Shown one piece after another: positions 35,877 to 49,104 of a stretch of 64,000 nucleotides of DNA; the stretch's first letter is position 1; every line of letters begins with the position of its first letter. The notes under the pieces were generated by a model that was not told where the DNA came from, did not search any database, and worked only from the letters and a program-made list of their open reading frames with translations. Both the position numbers and the translations under genes were made by a program. This DNA is from Antedon bifida. Lineage: Eukaryota > Echinodermata > Crinoidea > Comatulida > Antedonidae. Where the stretch lies: the NCBI GenBank assembly GCA_963402885.1, contig OY727095.1:377001-441000 (forward strand), given 5' to 3'.

Positions 35877-36453
35877 TATTAACAATAATAGAGATCGTTT
35901 CTGGATGATTTACTCCAATGATCTTGCTTTATTATATTATAAGAATTGGCGTATATCCAATAAATGTGGTAGTTGGTTATGTTATAATCACACAGTTATT
36001 TCCACAGTCACGTCGTGTCAAATACCCATTTTGTTGAGGATTATTGAAATGTCACTTTCCTTTGAGCACAAACTGTCAACAAATTCCGCATAAAGCAAAC
36101 ACACTGTTGATGTATGATCTCTCCAGAATCCCAACACAAATTGATGATAAAGTGTTGCAACTTATTTTCGATATTCCTTCCGGTTTATTTCAATCACTGA
36201 ACGTGTTGAGAAACTATAAGATTAATTATATTCTGGTATATATATTTGTTTGAATTTTGGTTTATAAATCCCCAAATCACTTCTTGATCATAGTTTTAGA
36301 CAGCCAACTATTTGCTGGTATGTTTTTAGTTAACAGTTAGTTAATAGTTAACTTTGCTTTTGTTTATAAAGTATAGATATAATAAGAATTGGTCGTCCTG
36401 GCGATCTGTTGCCTCATATCAAAGATAGATCTATAGTTTTTTTTTAGCTATTG

Positions 36454-39400
36454 TCATTGGTTGTTGGTCATTCTGTCAACAATAGTTTTGATACCAAGAC
36501 CTAGACACGTAGATCCTCCTATAACCCCAAAGACAGTCAGTAAGAATACGTTTAACGCTGTAATCCCCCACCAAACCTGATGACGTTTTAACTTGATATG
36601 AATGAGTGGGGGTAAGAAGTAGGCTAGAACAGGCCCTCCAATTGATCCTGTGAATTTTAAAACAAAGATACTGTATACATTATTACTGGAATATAAATTG
36701 TAATATCACAGAGGACAGCCAACAGTTTCTAGGTTATTTGGTTGTCTGTCGGTAGCCATCTTTCAACATAAATTGATAACTGCTTTAATTGGTGCAAATT
36801 GATATTTTTTGTGGAAGATGCTATTTTTAATTTCCTAGTATTTTTTTTCTTTTTGGTTTGTCTGTTTTGTGGATGTACAGTACTATCCGAAATAAATAAT
36901 GAATGTAATATAAATAATAAATATTCATCAATTCTATAAATTACAATAAATTAATTCAATTTATTTTTTCTTATATCAATACACTAATCAATAAACATTA
37001 GAATTCATGGTTTTCTCCAAGAATATGGACTGAAAATGGAAATAATTGATAGTTTTGATAAATATTCTTATAATTGTTCGTAAACTAATAACGTAGAACA
37101 CAATTAATGTATAGATTTGATTTGCTCAAATTCTCCATCTCAATTATTAATTTTATTATAACAAATTCATAATGAACTCATACCAACTATACTGCTAAAA
37201 TATGCATACTGATTCTTGAAGAAAATGGCGATTCCAACTTCAGCGCAAATGAGTAAAAGGCGAATTAAATTTCGTTTCCATGCCGACACCTGAAACATGA
37301 GTATTTTAACTTAATTCTTAGTAAAAGCCTGCTTAAAAGGATAGAATCATGCATATTTTAAAACTAGAAAGCCACTCCGAGAGTGCATACCTACTGTAAA
37401 ATTCTTCTACATCAGATTTAGTCACCGGAAAGTGTGTTTCTTAACGCTGTGTGTGTGATAATAATAATAATAATAGTGAGGTACAACCGAGGAGTCATTA
37501 GTAAATTAACTCATTTACATACCGATGTTGGAACAGCAACTGCTACGCCCACTATTTCTTTTTCTTTGATTAAAGAATCTGTTTCGGATCCATTCTCAGG
37601 ACCGAAAATCTTGCCTTTAAAAAGATACAAATATGTTTATTTCACAGATTAGTTTATTGTAATAAATAAAGGAATTGCCTATGGAATACGACAATTTTTT
37701 TCACGTACATATATTGAAAATTGGGATGGTTTTGTAGCAGTTAAAAAACATTCAGATAACAATAAAACATGTTTAGATTATTAAGGGTTGGTTCTTATAC
37801 AGAAAATCTATCGTGTAATTTGTGTTGCGTCTGTCCTTCCGTTGCCACTACGTTACGTCAATTGGAACCAACATGTTTTTTTCAAGAAAATTTTATTTGA
37901 CTATTTTCTGGTGAGAATTGAATTTATCATCATACGTACCTGGTAAAAAGAGTGCATTCTCTATGACCTCAATGACAGGGAACAGCTGTAGTGGGTATGT
38001 AAGCATCACACTTATGCATATCAAAGAATACACAATAGTAAGAAACATAGAATTCTCGTCTTCAATAAGATTTTCAATAATAATCTGCTGTGTTGCATGT
38101 CCATACCTTAGGTAGCCAGAGATTCCTAAAGACGATAGGATAAGGGCTAGAATGCATATTGTCAAGTGTAGGAAGTATGGGTACATGTGTCGATTTCCTA
38201 CCATGCTAGCCTCAACCGGAATCACCTGCAATACAATGACGTTTTTGAAATCTATTATTATTTGTTAAATAATATAGAATAAATATGTGGTTTATCAGTA
38301 TAAAATGTATTTTTAAGGTTTGCTTTCTTTGTGCAGGTTCCATTTTCTTGACTTCTTAGTCGAGCGATAATAATTCTTTATTTATGTTTGTTCTTTATAT
38401 ACTTCAATTGGTTTTTAAATTCCATAGGCAGCATGCTGGCTGACCCCTTAACTTACAATATTAAACAATGTCTTAAAATGTCTGATGCTGCTCCTTGACC
38501 CCCTAGCTTGATGTTCTTACAGTGCTGATCCCCTAGCTTGCTGTACTTACAGTGCCAATGCCTTCAAATGCCCCAGATAATGTTCCAAATAACATAGGTA
38601 AAGCTGCCCATTTAAAATATTCTATTTCATCAGCAACATGAAAATCTAATGAAGAAAATAATTTGAAAAAAAAAGGTAATAAATCGCTCGTTAAATAGAG
38701 CAGTCAATCCGACAACCAATAGTGTAATATTCTCCCTATTCAACGCATAATAAGCATTCACTATTTTGTACAATGAGTAAGGCATATTTTCCATCTATAA
38801 AACCTACTGTTATTGATATGTAAAATCATGGAATGTTTTCATAAATAAACAATATACTTTACCACTATAAATAATTGCAAGAGTTGCGAACAATCCACAA
38901 AATATTGCAGCATTTCCAGCCAAACTTATTGGTGCCAAATTACGGACATCTCGTAACAACGAACACGCAATAAAAAAAGGAATCGGTATAAGAACGACTA
39001 GGTTATATGTTGGTGAAGTAGTTACTCTGGCATTGTCCACCACCGGATACAGACCTCCATCATCTGTAACATTGCTAGTATTTGTATAAGGTTTGTCACC
39101 AAATGGAAATAGAGATTGTACAGTGTTTCCAATAAATATTATATATTGAATTGTGTATCCAAATTGCGTAATGAAAATTGCAGCGTTAACGGTATACAAG
39201 CCTTTCTTTCCTAAACTGAAATTTGCAATTTCTGCATAAGTAAGATTTCGGCCAATTCTTTCACGTTCCTTGTTCTGGTGTTCCTTTTCTTCAGTCGTTA
39301 TATCTTGTTCGTCTTTATCAATTCTTGTCAGTCTATCAATAATCTCATACTTGCATACTATCATTAAATTAGTGCAATAGTCTGTTGCTAAGGCTATTAC

Positions 39401-39810
39401 TACGATACATAGTAGACTCAACTGTAAATACAAATTATCAAACTCATCAAAAATAGTCAATGTACAAAATAAGCAATGTTGAAATTAAGATTATAATTAT
39501 TAATAATGTCTAATTATCAATACATATTTCTTCTTAATTTAAATATAGAATTGGACCGTTTAGGATTCTCCTAATTTGGTTGGGTTTACGTACCTTATTA
39601 CAAGAGTCACTCGGAGCGACATTTTTTCTTACTAAAAACAATAACTCATCAACATTTTATTTTACATTTTATATTCAATTAATAACAATGATTTACTCAC
39701 AAGTAAGCCGCATTGGCTGAACCAATAAGCAATACTAAGGTATGTACATCCAACAAATGCTTTTAAGACATTTGCAAAATCTACAAAATTTCGTCCGCAG
39801 GAAACCATGA
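36454..39810 (-). CDS. SLC36-like amino acid transporter, copy A
   Basis: Seven exons (39701-39810, 38863-39421, 38551-38645, 37940-38225, 37523-37614, 37184-37289 and 36454-36647) join in phase to 479 residues from the ATG at 39808. This is an amino acid/auxin permease (AAAP) protein, most like the proton-coupled SLC36 group. It has TM1 FANVLKAFVGCTYLSIAYWF, a TM2-3 loop with a long charged segment (RIDKDEQDITTEEKEHQNKE), LLRDVRNLAPISLAGN, and FEGIGTVIPVEASM in TM6, the family hallmark. The loop before TM5 carries two N-glycosylation sites in YTNTSNVTDD. It likely moves small amino acids across plasma or lysosomal membrane. The TM1 substrate motif, usually GTG..LP, reads GCTYLSIA here. The ATG follows an acceptor by two bases, so a 5-prime untranslated exon is likely. 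A matching donor-like AAAGGTAGGTGG stands near 40060 in antisense. Confidence 0.85.
37792..37872. mobile_element. MITE family B remnant in copy A intron 4
   Basis: GGTTGGTTCTTATACAG at the left and CGTCAATTGGAACCAACATG at the right, with GTTGCGTCTGTCCTTCCGTT between. Confidence 0.5.
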
Positions 39811-40754
39811 CTGTAAATACAAAAATGTCGGGTGGATATATCGATGGTAATATAGCTAATACAGACCACGACAGACTGATAAAATACCAACCATTGTCTG
39901 GAACTATTAAATTGTAACTATATAACATTAACGTAACCTTTGACCTCTGTACCTAATATATTTACTATTCCTTGACACAGCGTGACATCGGAATAAAAGA
40001 ATGTATACCTAAACAACCACAAACGTCGAGAAATTCTCCTGGATAAGTTAACTTTAAACCACCTACCTTTCTGCTGCTGCAGGACCTTCAAAACATTCAA
40101 ACGCCAAGTGTTGCAATATGTTAAGCTATACGTCCTGCCTTTAACAATATCCCTAGGCCTCATACACATAATATATAACCTTTGGAAAATCACAATATCA
40201 CCTAATTAGTCCAAATTGGAAACTGCAAAGAAACGGGAAATTTCCCAATACATGCCCAAAAAAGAATAAGCTTTTGTTTGTGTTTGTTTTTTCTGTAAAC
40301 AAATTACCCTAATGTTCTAGTGTAGAATTATCTCCAGGCTAAACTATGTTACAGCAGAATAGTAAAAGTATATCCATTGATTTAAGTGGTACAACTATTT
40401 TGTGTCCATATTCCTTCTGGTCATGCCTTCATTGGAAGGAGTTTAAAATTTGTTTTTGATTTGCGACTGTCATTGTATATTATAATGTATAGTTTCTCTG
40501 GCTCTGAAATTTGGTTTTATCAATTCCAAAACCCTTGTTGATTATCAGGTCCATATATGCCATATCTGCTGGTAGGCCTATGTTTTGGTATTGTAGTTAA
40601 CAGTTAACTTTGATTTGAATTTTTCAAATAAATATATTACCGTATGTAGGTTTATTTCGGCCAAAGAACTCTGTCTTTTGATCTTATGTCTGGCTGCGAC
40701 AATACCAACAGTATTGTACTATGTGCATTTTCTCCGCTGTGCGCGCGGCGTCTG

Positions 40755-41137
40755 TTAAAGCGTGGTTCCCACTAGCGACGCAACGCAAGGACGTAACGCA
40801 ACGCAAGTGAATTGACCAATCACAAGCGATGGCTTATTCGCTTGTGATTGCTAACTGTCTATAACTTCGCTTGTCATTGGCTAAAACGTTACGTTCTAGT
40901 GGGAACCAAGCTTTAGCGTGGTTCCCACTAGGACGCAACGTAACGTAACGCAGCGACGTATCGACGCAAAATGCTGTATTGCGTAATCACAAGTGGGAAC
41001 CGACGATGCAACAGTGCTGCAAACATCGCAGGTTTGATTTCACGCAGGCGGAGGTAAGCACAATGAGTGGAAGGGCATTTTCCTACGTTGCGTATAGGTT
41101 GCGTTACGTTGCGTCGCTAGTGGGAACCAAGCTTTAA
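40755..41137. mobile_element. Two adjoining MITE family B copies between the transporter genes
   Basis: 40755-40915 is a short-form copy (TTAAAGCGTGGTTCCCACTA to TAGTGGGAACCAAGCTTTA). 40913-41137 is a long-subfamily copy like 33513-33746. They share the junction TTTAGCG. Confidence 0.88.
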
Positions 41138-41324
41138 GGGGCATGAAACATATCGTGTCACAGCCACAGATATACCCTTTGATCTCCGGAGCTCATCCTG
41201 TTGTTAGATTGCCTTGTTTCGACTTACCTGCTCAAGATTGGTTCTTCTTCCATTTAGGAGCAAACGTTATTGCTCCACTTGCTCTAACTTTTGTAGTGCA
41301 TACATTGTAATTTGACCAAAAAGA

Positions 41325-41453
41325 AATGATTATTCGAACTGTCGCTTGTCATTGGTCATCTTACTTGTTGCGTCTACGTGTTTGCGTTGCGTCGAACTGT
41401 CGCTTGTCATTGGTCATCTTACTTGTTGCGTCTACGTGTTTGCGTTGCGTCTG
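41325..41453. repeat. MITE family B arm duplicated in tandem
   Basis: CGAACTGTCGCTTGTCATTG through GTTTGCGTTGCGTC occurs twice in a row, about 58 bp each; no left arm is present. Confidence 0.75.
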
Positions 41454-41824
41454 TACAGTTAGTTAATAAAACAGAGTAACCACTTTTCCAGTTGATATAT
41501 AATATAAAATATTTATTTATTTATTATATACATTCCTGATATTATGTAAAATAGTTTTAGATATCATTTTTATAACCTCATAAATTTTGTTAATAATAAG
41601 CGTCTTTTCATATACTAATTTGACCTCTTTTTGTAACTGTAGACTGTATAATATGTTACAATTAATTGCACCAATTAAAATGTTTAAATAGCTTTTTAAA
41701 GCTTGACTAATAATAAATATTCATAATTTTAAAACTATAAAATAATATTTTTGTATTAAGACCTATAACATACAAATTACATTCAAGCTTATAATGGACA
41801 AATATCACCATGATTTAGTTATTT

Positions 41825-44800
41825 TCATTTGTTGTTGATCATTCTGTCAACAATAGTTTTGATACCAAGACCTAGACTTGTAGATCCTCCTATAACCCCA
41901 AAGACAGTCAGTAAGAATACGTTTAACGCTGTAATCCCCCACCAAACCTGATGACGTTTTAACTTGATGTGAATGAGTGGGGGTAAGAAGTAGCCTAGAA
42001 CAGACGCTCCAATTGTTCCTGCAAAACAAACATATAAATTACTGAAATATTATTTAAGCTCTGTCTACGCTATCAAACTTTATGTGATGTGTCCATATAT
42101 AGACATGATGATGTCATATCACTACCATATTTGGGCATATCACTACCATATTTGGGCACATCACACTCTTTTTGTCAAACTATTTTGATAGTGCAGACAG
42201 AGCTTTAGTAAAAATCATAAAACATATTGTTTACAAGACGTTTGTGTTTCAATTGTTCGTTTTGCTTTGTAACAATAAAAATTAATTCATACCAAATATA
42301 CTGCCAAAATATGCATACTGATCCTTAAACAAAATGGCGATTCCAACTTCAGCGCAAATAAGTAAAAGGCGAATTAAATTACGTTTCCATGCCGACACCT
42401 GAAACATGAGTATTTTAATGAAATTACACTTAAGCTTGGTTCCTAATTGTTTGATCTTGTCAACGAAACGAATTTCCTTTTTTTGGACCAATAACATTCT
42501 GTATTCTGTATTTATACATACATGTTTACTGAAACATGTGCAGCTTAAAGCTTGGTTCCCACTAGCGACGCAAAGCAAGGACGTAACGCAACGTAAGTGA
42601 TTTGACCAATCACAAGCGATGGATTATTCGAAAAGTGGCTTGTCATTGGTCAACTCGCTTGCGTTGCGCGTACGTCCTTGCATTGCCTCTCTAGTGGAAA
42701 CCATGTTTTAGGATGGGGTTTATGTAAATTATTGATAGTGAGTCGAAGAAAAAATACATTTATGGACGAAACCATAATCATAAAAGATTTAATATTGTGC
42801 TGAGTATGCCTATGACATGGAAAAAAAACAGAACATTCAACTTAAGATACGTGTATGAATTTGTATACTTGAAAAATGACATTAGTCGCATTAAAGCATA
42901 TCACAACATTCTAAATCACATGACAGAATGTTTACATACCGATTTTGGCACAGCAACTGCTAATCCTACTTTTGATTTGTCTTTAATTAAAGCGTCTGTC
43001 TCGGAAGCTTCTTGTATACCATCCTCTCCATTCACAGATTCTACCACTAACGTTTTTGGACCAAAAATCTTTCCTGTAAAGACAAACAAGGAATTGATTC
43101 GTAACGTACGCGTTGTGTGACGTTTTTTCACAAACCCTTCCCATCATGCGTCGCGAACGCTACTTGCGATAAACCTTATGTGATTTCCAGGATAAATTGA
43201 TAGTCAATTTTTTTTTAAAATTATTATTCAACCTTCTTATAATTTGTTGTCGCTTGCGACTCTACAGCTTACTATGTCGGTCGGTTGGTCGTCGGTCGGT
43301 AAACACTAACTTAAGCACGCTACTGCAGCCATATGAAAGAATTTAATGTATCATACGTACCTGGTAAAAAGAGTGCATTCTCTATAACCTCAATGACAGG
43401 GAACAGCTGTAATGGGTATGTAAGCATCACACTTATGCATATTAAAGTGTAGATAATAGTAAGAAAGATGGAATCGTTCTCTTCAATAAGGTTTGCAATA
43501 ATAATCTGCTGTGTTGCATGTCCATACCTTAGGTAGCCAGAGATTCCTAAAGACGATAGGATAAGGGCTAGAATGCATATTGTCAAGTGTAAGAAGTATG
43601 GGTACATGTGTCGATTTCCTACCATGCTAGCCTCAACCGGAATCACCTGCAATGCAATGACGTTTTTGAAATTTATTATAATAAACGATACACTAGCACT
43701 TTTGACTCTCAAGTCATAAAATACATCCGATTATCTACACTGTATCTGCATGGCATTGTATACCCAGTATCATAGGCAATTCTGTATAACAAATCTAGCG
43801 CTTGTATTAGGCGTGTGGCCTAGATACATGTAAAACCTATGTGACACTGTATTACAGAATATGCCTATGATATAAATACAGTGTACCGATAATGTTTTGT
43901 TAAATAATAATAAGTTCTCATTTTATGACTGAGTCAATTTATTTTTGCAAATTACTGTATTTAGGGCACCATTATTAAGAAGAGTATTGCCTGCTTGCTA
44001 TATATACAGTGCTGACCCCTAGCTTGCTGTACTTACCGTGCCAATGCCTTCAAATGCCCCGGATACTGCTCCAAATAACATAGGTAAAGCTGCCCATTTA
44101 AAGTATTCTATTTCATCAGCAACATGAAAATCTAGTTTTAAAAAAATAATTTGAAAATCGTAAATCAATGAAACAATAAATGAAGACAAGACGAAGTGGG
44201 TATGGTCAGACGAAGTAGGTGTGGTCAGACGAAGTGGGTGTGGTCAGACGAAGTCAGCAACAACACAGGAACTGCCTACGTCTATCAATCGACCAAACAC
44301 TGTTTGTACTCTGATGTTGCTTCAATTGAGCCAGAAGATTGCGTCTTTTTAGGGTAAGATCCTCTTGGATAGATATTCCAGAGCCTTTTAATTTCCTTCT
44401 CACTGTTATAACGTTTCTTCGACTTTTATATGAGGTAAACTTTACAATAATTGGCCTAGGTCGACGTGCTTTAGCATTCTTTCGTCCTGTTCGGTGTGAA
44501 CGGTCAATGCCGTTTCATACAAACACAGTTAACCATCCACCTATAAAACCTACTGATTTTATATGGGCCTACAAATCGTCCATCTTCAATGTTTCGTTCA
44601 ACAAAGATAGAGTAATTAGATGTTTTGCCCTACTCTGACGTAATTTGTAGGCTACTTTATACTAAGTATATTGAGAATACTTGCGACAATTACAAAAGAT
44701 AGGGTAGTTTCTGTAAAAGCACATGTTAATATGTTAACGATACACCTCTATTAAAGCTTGATTCCCATTGGAGGATGCAACGAAGGCGTTTTGACCAATG

Positions 44801-46721
44801 ACAAGCAGCAGTGCGAATAATCCATCGCTTGTGAAGCTTGGTTTCCACTAGCGACGCAGCGCAAGGACGTAACGCGACGTAAGTGATTTGACCAATAACA
44901 AGCGTTTGATTATTGGAACAGTGGCTTGTCATTGGTCAACTCGCTTGCGTTGCACGTACGTTCCTGTGTTTCGTCTCTAGTGAGAACCACGCTTCATTGA
45001 TCAACTCACTTACGTTGCGCGTACGTCCTTGCGCTGCGTCGCTAGTGGTAACCACGCTTTATTGATCAACTCACTTACGTTGCATTACGTCTTTTGATGC
45101 GTCTCTTATTGGGAACCAAGCATAAGTGGAAACTTTCCTGTGAAATGAACAGGGCCAATATAACACAAAATCCTTCTCGAGGGATACGTAATTAGAGAGG
45201 ATATCATCCGACTAAAATGTGGGGTAAAACGACTTTATGAACTCATTGTCTAATTTGTGAAAGTTATGTAAAAATGAAAGTTTCTTGAACTAATAAAATT
45301 GTTGGTTTATTTGGTAATAGCAGTTCCTTCCTGATTGACATTGTTAGACTTGTTTGATTGAAAAGAAACTGCGGAACAATAGAGAAAAAACAATGGAGGT
45401 GTAGGCCTATTCAAGGGACCATGTAAAAATCATAACTACATTTTGATTACTGCAATAATGTATGCTTTAATGTTTGTTTAGATTGAATCTAGTAGTTTAT
45501 GAGGCAATAAGCGGTCTAAAGAGTAATCAAACTATAGTTACTGCAGTAACTGAAGTATTTTTGACATGGTCCCTATAAAAAACAATACTTTACCATTATA
45601 AATAATCCCAAGAGTTGCAAAAAATCCACAAATTACTGCAGCATTTCCAGCCAAACTTATTGGTGCCAAATTGCGGACATCCCGTAACAACGAACACGCC
45701 ATAAAAAAAGGAATTGGTATAAGAACGACTAGGTTATATGTTGGTGAAGTAGTTACTCTGGCATTGTCCACCACCGGATACAGACCTCCATCATCTGTAA
45801 CATTGCTAGTATTTGTATATGATTTATCACCAAATGGAAATAGAGATTGAACAGTGTTTCCAAGAAATATCATATATTGAACTGTGTATCCAAATTGGGT
45901 TATGAAAAGTGCAGCGTTGACAACGTACAAGGCTTTCTTTCCTAAACTAAAATTTGCAATTTCTGCATAAGTAAGATTTCGGCCAATTCTTTCACGTTCC
46001 TTGGTCTGGTGTTCCTTTTCTTCGGCCGATATATCTTGTTCATCTTTATCAATTCTTGTCAGTCTATCAATAATCTCGTACTTGCATACTATCATTAAAT
46101 TAGTGCAGTAGTCTGTTGCTAGTGCTATTATTACGATACATATTACACTCAACTGTAAAAAAAACCATAACAAATAATGAATATAGTTTAAATCTTCAAA
46201 AGTTTCCTACCTGAGATCATAGTTCATGGACTACACCATTTTTGGAGTGTGGTGTTCAATTAAAATGTATACTTTTCGAGTTATATCTCGCTCTTCGAAG
46301 AGAAAGGGTTATTGTCGGTTTATCTATGTAAGCTAGGCACGAATAGACTCAGCAATAAATTCATTCAATTCTTTTTTTTTTACATTTATTTGTTTTGTTC
46401 TGTGTTTCATTTGTTTACTTTGTGTTATTATTTATTATGACGTTTTATTTTATTATTTCATGGATTACTTTATTTTTATGTGAAGCGCATAGACGCTTTT
46501 TGCATTATGCGCCACATTTATCATCATTATAATTATTAATCACAGTGTCTTACTACTCTCTTCTATTGAGGTATTTTATATCAGTGTAAGTTAACCAAAC
46601 AGTATACTCACAGCTAATCCACATTGGCTGAACCAATAAGCAATACTAAGGTAAAAACTGCCAATGAATGCTTTTAAGACATTTGCAAAATCGATAAGAT
46701 TGCGTCCACAGGAAACCATGA
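41825..46721 (-). CDS. SLC36-like amino acid transporter, copy B
   Basis: A tandem paralogue of copy A with the same seven-exon structure: 46612-46721, 45594-46152, 44037-44131, 43361-43646, 42940-43073, 42293-42398 and 41825-42018. They join to 493 residues from the ATG at 46719. Every exon has the same length as its counterpart except the fifth, which is 42 bases longer and adds an acidic stretch (ESVNGEDGIQEASETDA) to a loop. TM1 reads FANVLKAFIGSFYLSIAYWF, again without the usual GTG..LP motif. FEGIGTVIPVEASM and the TM7-8 exon are nearly the same as in copy A, and the last exon is almost identical at the DNA level, which suggests recent duplication or gene conversion. Introns hold several MITEs. 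The function is presumed as for copy A, with possible division of tissue or substrate. Confidence 0.85.
42054..42207. mobile_element. MITE family A copy in copy B intron 6
   Basis: TTAAGCTCTGTCTACGCTAT and GATAGTGCAGACAGAGCTTT are the ends; the core GACATGATGATGTCATATCA is intact. Confidence 0.9.
42545..42710. mobile_element. MITE family B copy in copy B intron 5
   Basis: TTAAAGCTTGGTTCCCACTA and TAGTGGAAACCATGTTTTA are the ends, with a nearly full palindrome around GCGATGGATTATTCGAAAAG. Confidence 0.9.
43098..43335. mobile_element. MITE family D half copy and CGGT-rich repeat
   Basis: 43098-43183 matches the right half of 24389-24570 (CCCTTCCCATCATGCGTCGC; GCTACTTGCGATAAACCTTA). 43250-43335 matches 30425-30540 (ACTATGTCGGTCGGTTGGTC; TACTGCAGCCATATG). 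Confidence 0.6.
43762..43882. mobile_element. Small MITE with TATCATAGGC termini
   Basis: CCCAGTATCATAGGCAATTC at the left is mirrored by GAATATGCCTATGATATAAA at the right. The left-end word CAGTATCATAGGCAAATTC recurs at 16286-16304. Confidence 0.6.
44180..44255 (+). repeat. Short tandem repeat, 18-19-bp unit, 4 copies
   Basis: GTGTGGTCAGACGAAGTGG and variants repeated four times in copy B intron 2. Confidence 0.85.
44751..45125. mobile_element. Cluster of MITE family B copies
   Basis: A worn copy starts at 44751 (TTAAAGCTTGATTCCCATTG), a fuller copy runs about 44833-44995 (GAAGCTTGGTTTCCACTAGC to AGTGAGAACCACGCTT), and two further right arms follow to 45125. Insertion of one copy into another plus arm duplication explains the order. 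Confidence 0.75.
46370..46550. repeat. Possible retroelement tail
   Basis: GTGAAGCGCATAGACGCTTT followed by TATGCGCCACATTTATCATC resembles a short-stem 3-prime end often attached to SINE or LINE tails, here next to an ATT-rich run. No body is recognised. Confidence 0.3.
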
Positions 46722-46799
46722 CTGTAAATACAAAAATGTCGTGTGAACAGTCAGTCAGCAAAATGGTAAAATACCTATCATTGTTAGTCAAGCTTACTT

Positions 46800-48199
46800 A
46801 AGAATGTGTGTCATAGTTTATCCAGGGACTTAGTAGGAGTGTTTTATTATAATTCCTATAATATGAAATATATTCTATTCTATTGTTCCGTAGTGAACAC
46901 AATGGCATTGCTAAAACTCAGGTCGGATTAATCATAGACAGGAATCTAATATTTAACGTTGAACAACTAAACGTCGAGACTCCTTGAACATTCTCAACTC
47001 AAAACTCTAGCTATGGTTTAATCATATAGAGACTAGAGAGGTATAACATGATTTATTCTATACCTCCATGAATGATCTAATCTAATATTTAACCAGAGAG
47101 ACGAAGGAACAACCAAACGTTCAGATTTCCTGGACTTTAAACTACCTACCTCTTTGTATGATTTACATAGACTGATGCAAACATTTCTTCATTACAAACT
47201 TGGTATAGGAATATGACAATTGGAGATACAGTAATAAGCCCTGGATCATCTCATACGTCTAAACTATACTGTAACAAGGCTAAATGGGAAAGCCCCTAAT
47301 AAAACGTGATCAATCTGTTGTCGCTTATCGCTACGGTTGGATGCATTTGTGTTTGAACATGGTTTGACCTATTAGTTTAGACTATTCCATTAGTAAGAGA
47401 GGGGTGATTAACCAGTCATTGTAAAATAGTCTATCAGTATTAGCATGATTTATAGGGTATTAGAACCATGACGTTAAAAACGTACCTACATGATTGAGAT
47501 TCGTCATTTAGGCCATCATCATCGTCATCACCACGTCATCATCGTCATGTTTATCATAAATCGTCATCGTCATCATTCTATCATATCTACCTAATACCAT
47601 TGTCATTGCCATCCTCCGTTTTATTATTAATTTCATCGGCTATACCTCATCTTGTCTGACATTTACCATTTACAGTATAGGCCTACCATCATAAATAGGT
47701 TCAAATATGTTCAATGTATACGAGTGGATGGCACTGATTACTAATCAATATATTCACAAGCCTGATTATCCTTCTTTTTGTATTTTACTGGATTCTGCGC
47801 ATTTACATTGAGATACTAACTACCGGTAATAGCTCGCTAAACCTCGGACCCACGACCACCGACCGGATCACCCGATATAACAATAGTCACCATCAGAGCC
47901 ATATATTGAAAAAATTACGACATTGCGTTCACCGATTTGAGAGAGTCACGTGATACATTAACGGACATCTTTGTGCTACATGTATTCCTTTGCAGAGTAT
48001 GGCTCTGGTCACCCTCATTCTCCTCGCAAGTAGGCCTATCACTATTTCATTCTCCTCACCAAATAATATCACCGTCTCTTAAACTTAAATAGAACAACCA
48101 ATACAATGTCGAACATTGCTACGAAAATAAATACGTACCCATGGAACTTTTATAAATTATTAATAAGAAATTTATCTGTTTTCAAATGATTTATGTTTG
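46800..48199. other. Spacer upstream of transporter copy B
   Basis: No gene is supported. A donor-like AGGTAGGTAGTTTAAAG (antisense, near 47138-47154) resembles the site upstream of copy A and may end an untranslated exon. 47510-47600 is a CATCATCGT-type simple repeat. 47888-48015 has the inverted pair GTCACCATCAGAGCCATA and TATGGCTCTGGTCAC, a probable small MITE. Confidence 0.4.
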
Positions 48200-48364
48200 T
48201 TAAGCTTGGTTCCCACTAGGACGCGCAACACAACGACGAAACGCAACGTAAGGGGTTTGACCAATCACAAGCGGTGGATTATTCGAACAGTAGCGTGTGA
48301 TTGGTCAACTCGCTCGTGTTGTGTTAAAAGTCCTTGCGTTGCGTCCTAGTGGGAACCAAGCTTT
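48200..48364. mobile_element. MITE family B copy
   Basis: TTAAGCTTGGTTCCCACTAG and CTAGTGGGAACCAAGCTTT are near-perfect ends, so this is one of the best-preserved copies. Confidence 0.92.
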
Positions 48365-49104
48365 GGTTGCTAGTAGTAGTATATGTATGTTTTTGGTTAA
48401 ATAACCGAAGGAAAAAATACAAACATAAATAATATATAACCTACAAGTGTGGTTTTTGTAAATACTTTATAATCGGAATTTGGTTTTGAAGTCAAAATGA
48501 GTATACATTTCCACGATAATATTTATTTGCTATCTACAGACAAGATATCTGGTACTTGTTTTAAAGCTACAATGCATTTAAAGGTGTAGAACAATTTGGT
48601 TTATATTGTTCTGAATAAGGCAATGTAATGGTATGGTCACAATAATCTAGCATAAACTTAATAAACAAAATCCATATTTAAGATATTTCTAATTTTTAAA
48701 AGGGCATAAATAGATACATAATATTATAATCTAATAATAATATTATCTTATAACAAATTTTGAACCACATTGCTGTTATATCTATTAGGCTTATTTAATA
48801 TTAATTATATTGTAAACAATAGCTAATTTCTGATTATTCAACAACCAAATTGAATTAACAAATTAATATTAATAAGCAACATCGATACAGATTTTTAAAT
48901 ATTGGTTTTTTTTTTGTATTATCAAATTGACAATTAGGCCTATTACAGTTTATTATTTCCGAGACAGTTCCTTCTCGCAGCACGATGCGTGTAATTATCT
49001 AGGCGCGCCTATTTACATAGGCTATGTTCGTGGACTTTGTCACTCGGATTGTGTCGGATTGTGTTCAATTTATTAATCATAATAGTCATTCTGTGTCTGG
49101 GGTT

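Noticed and set aside
44339-44638. 99-codon plus-strand frame
   Set aside because: It lies antisense in an intron of transporter copy B without recognisable motifs.
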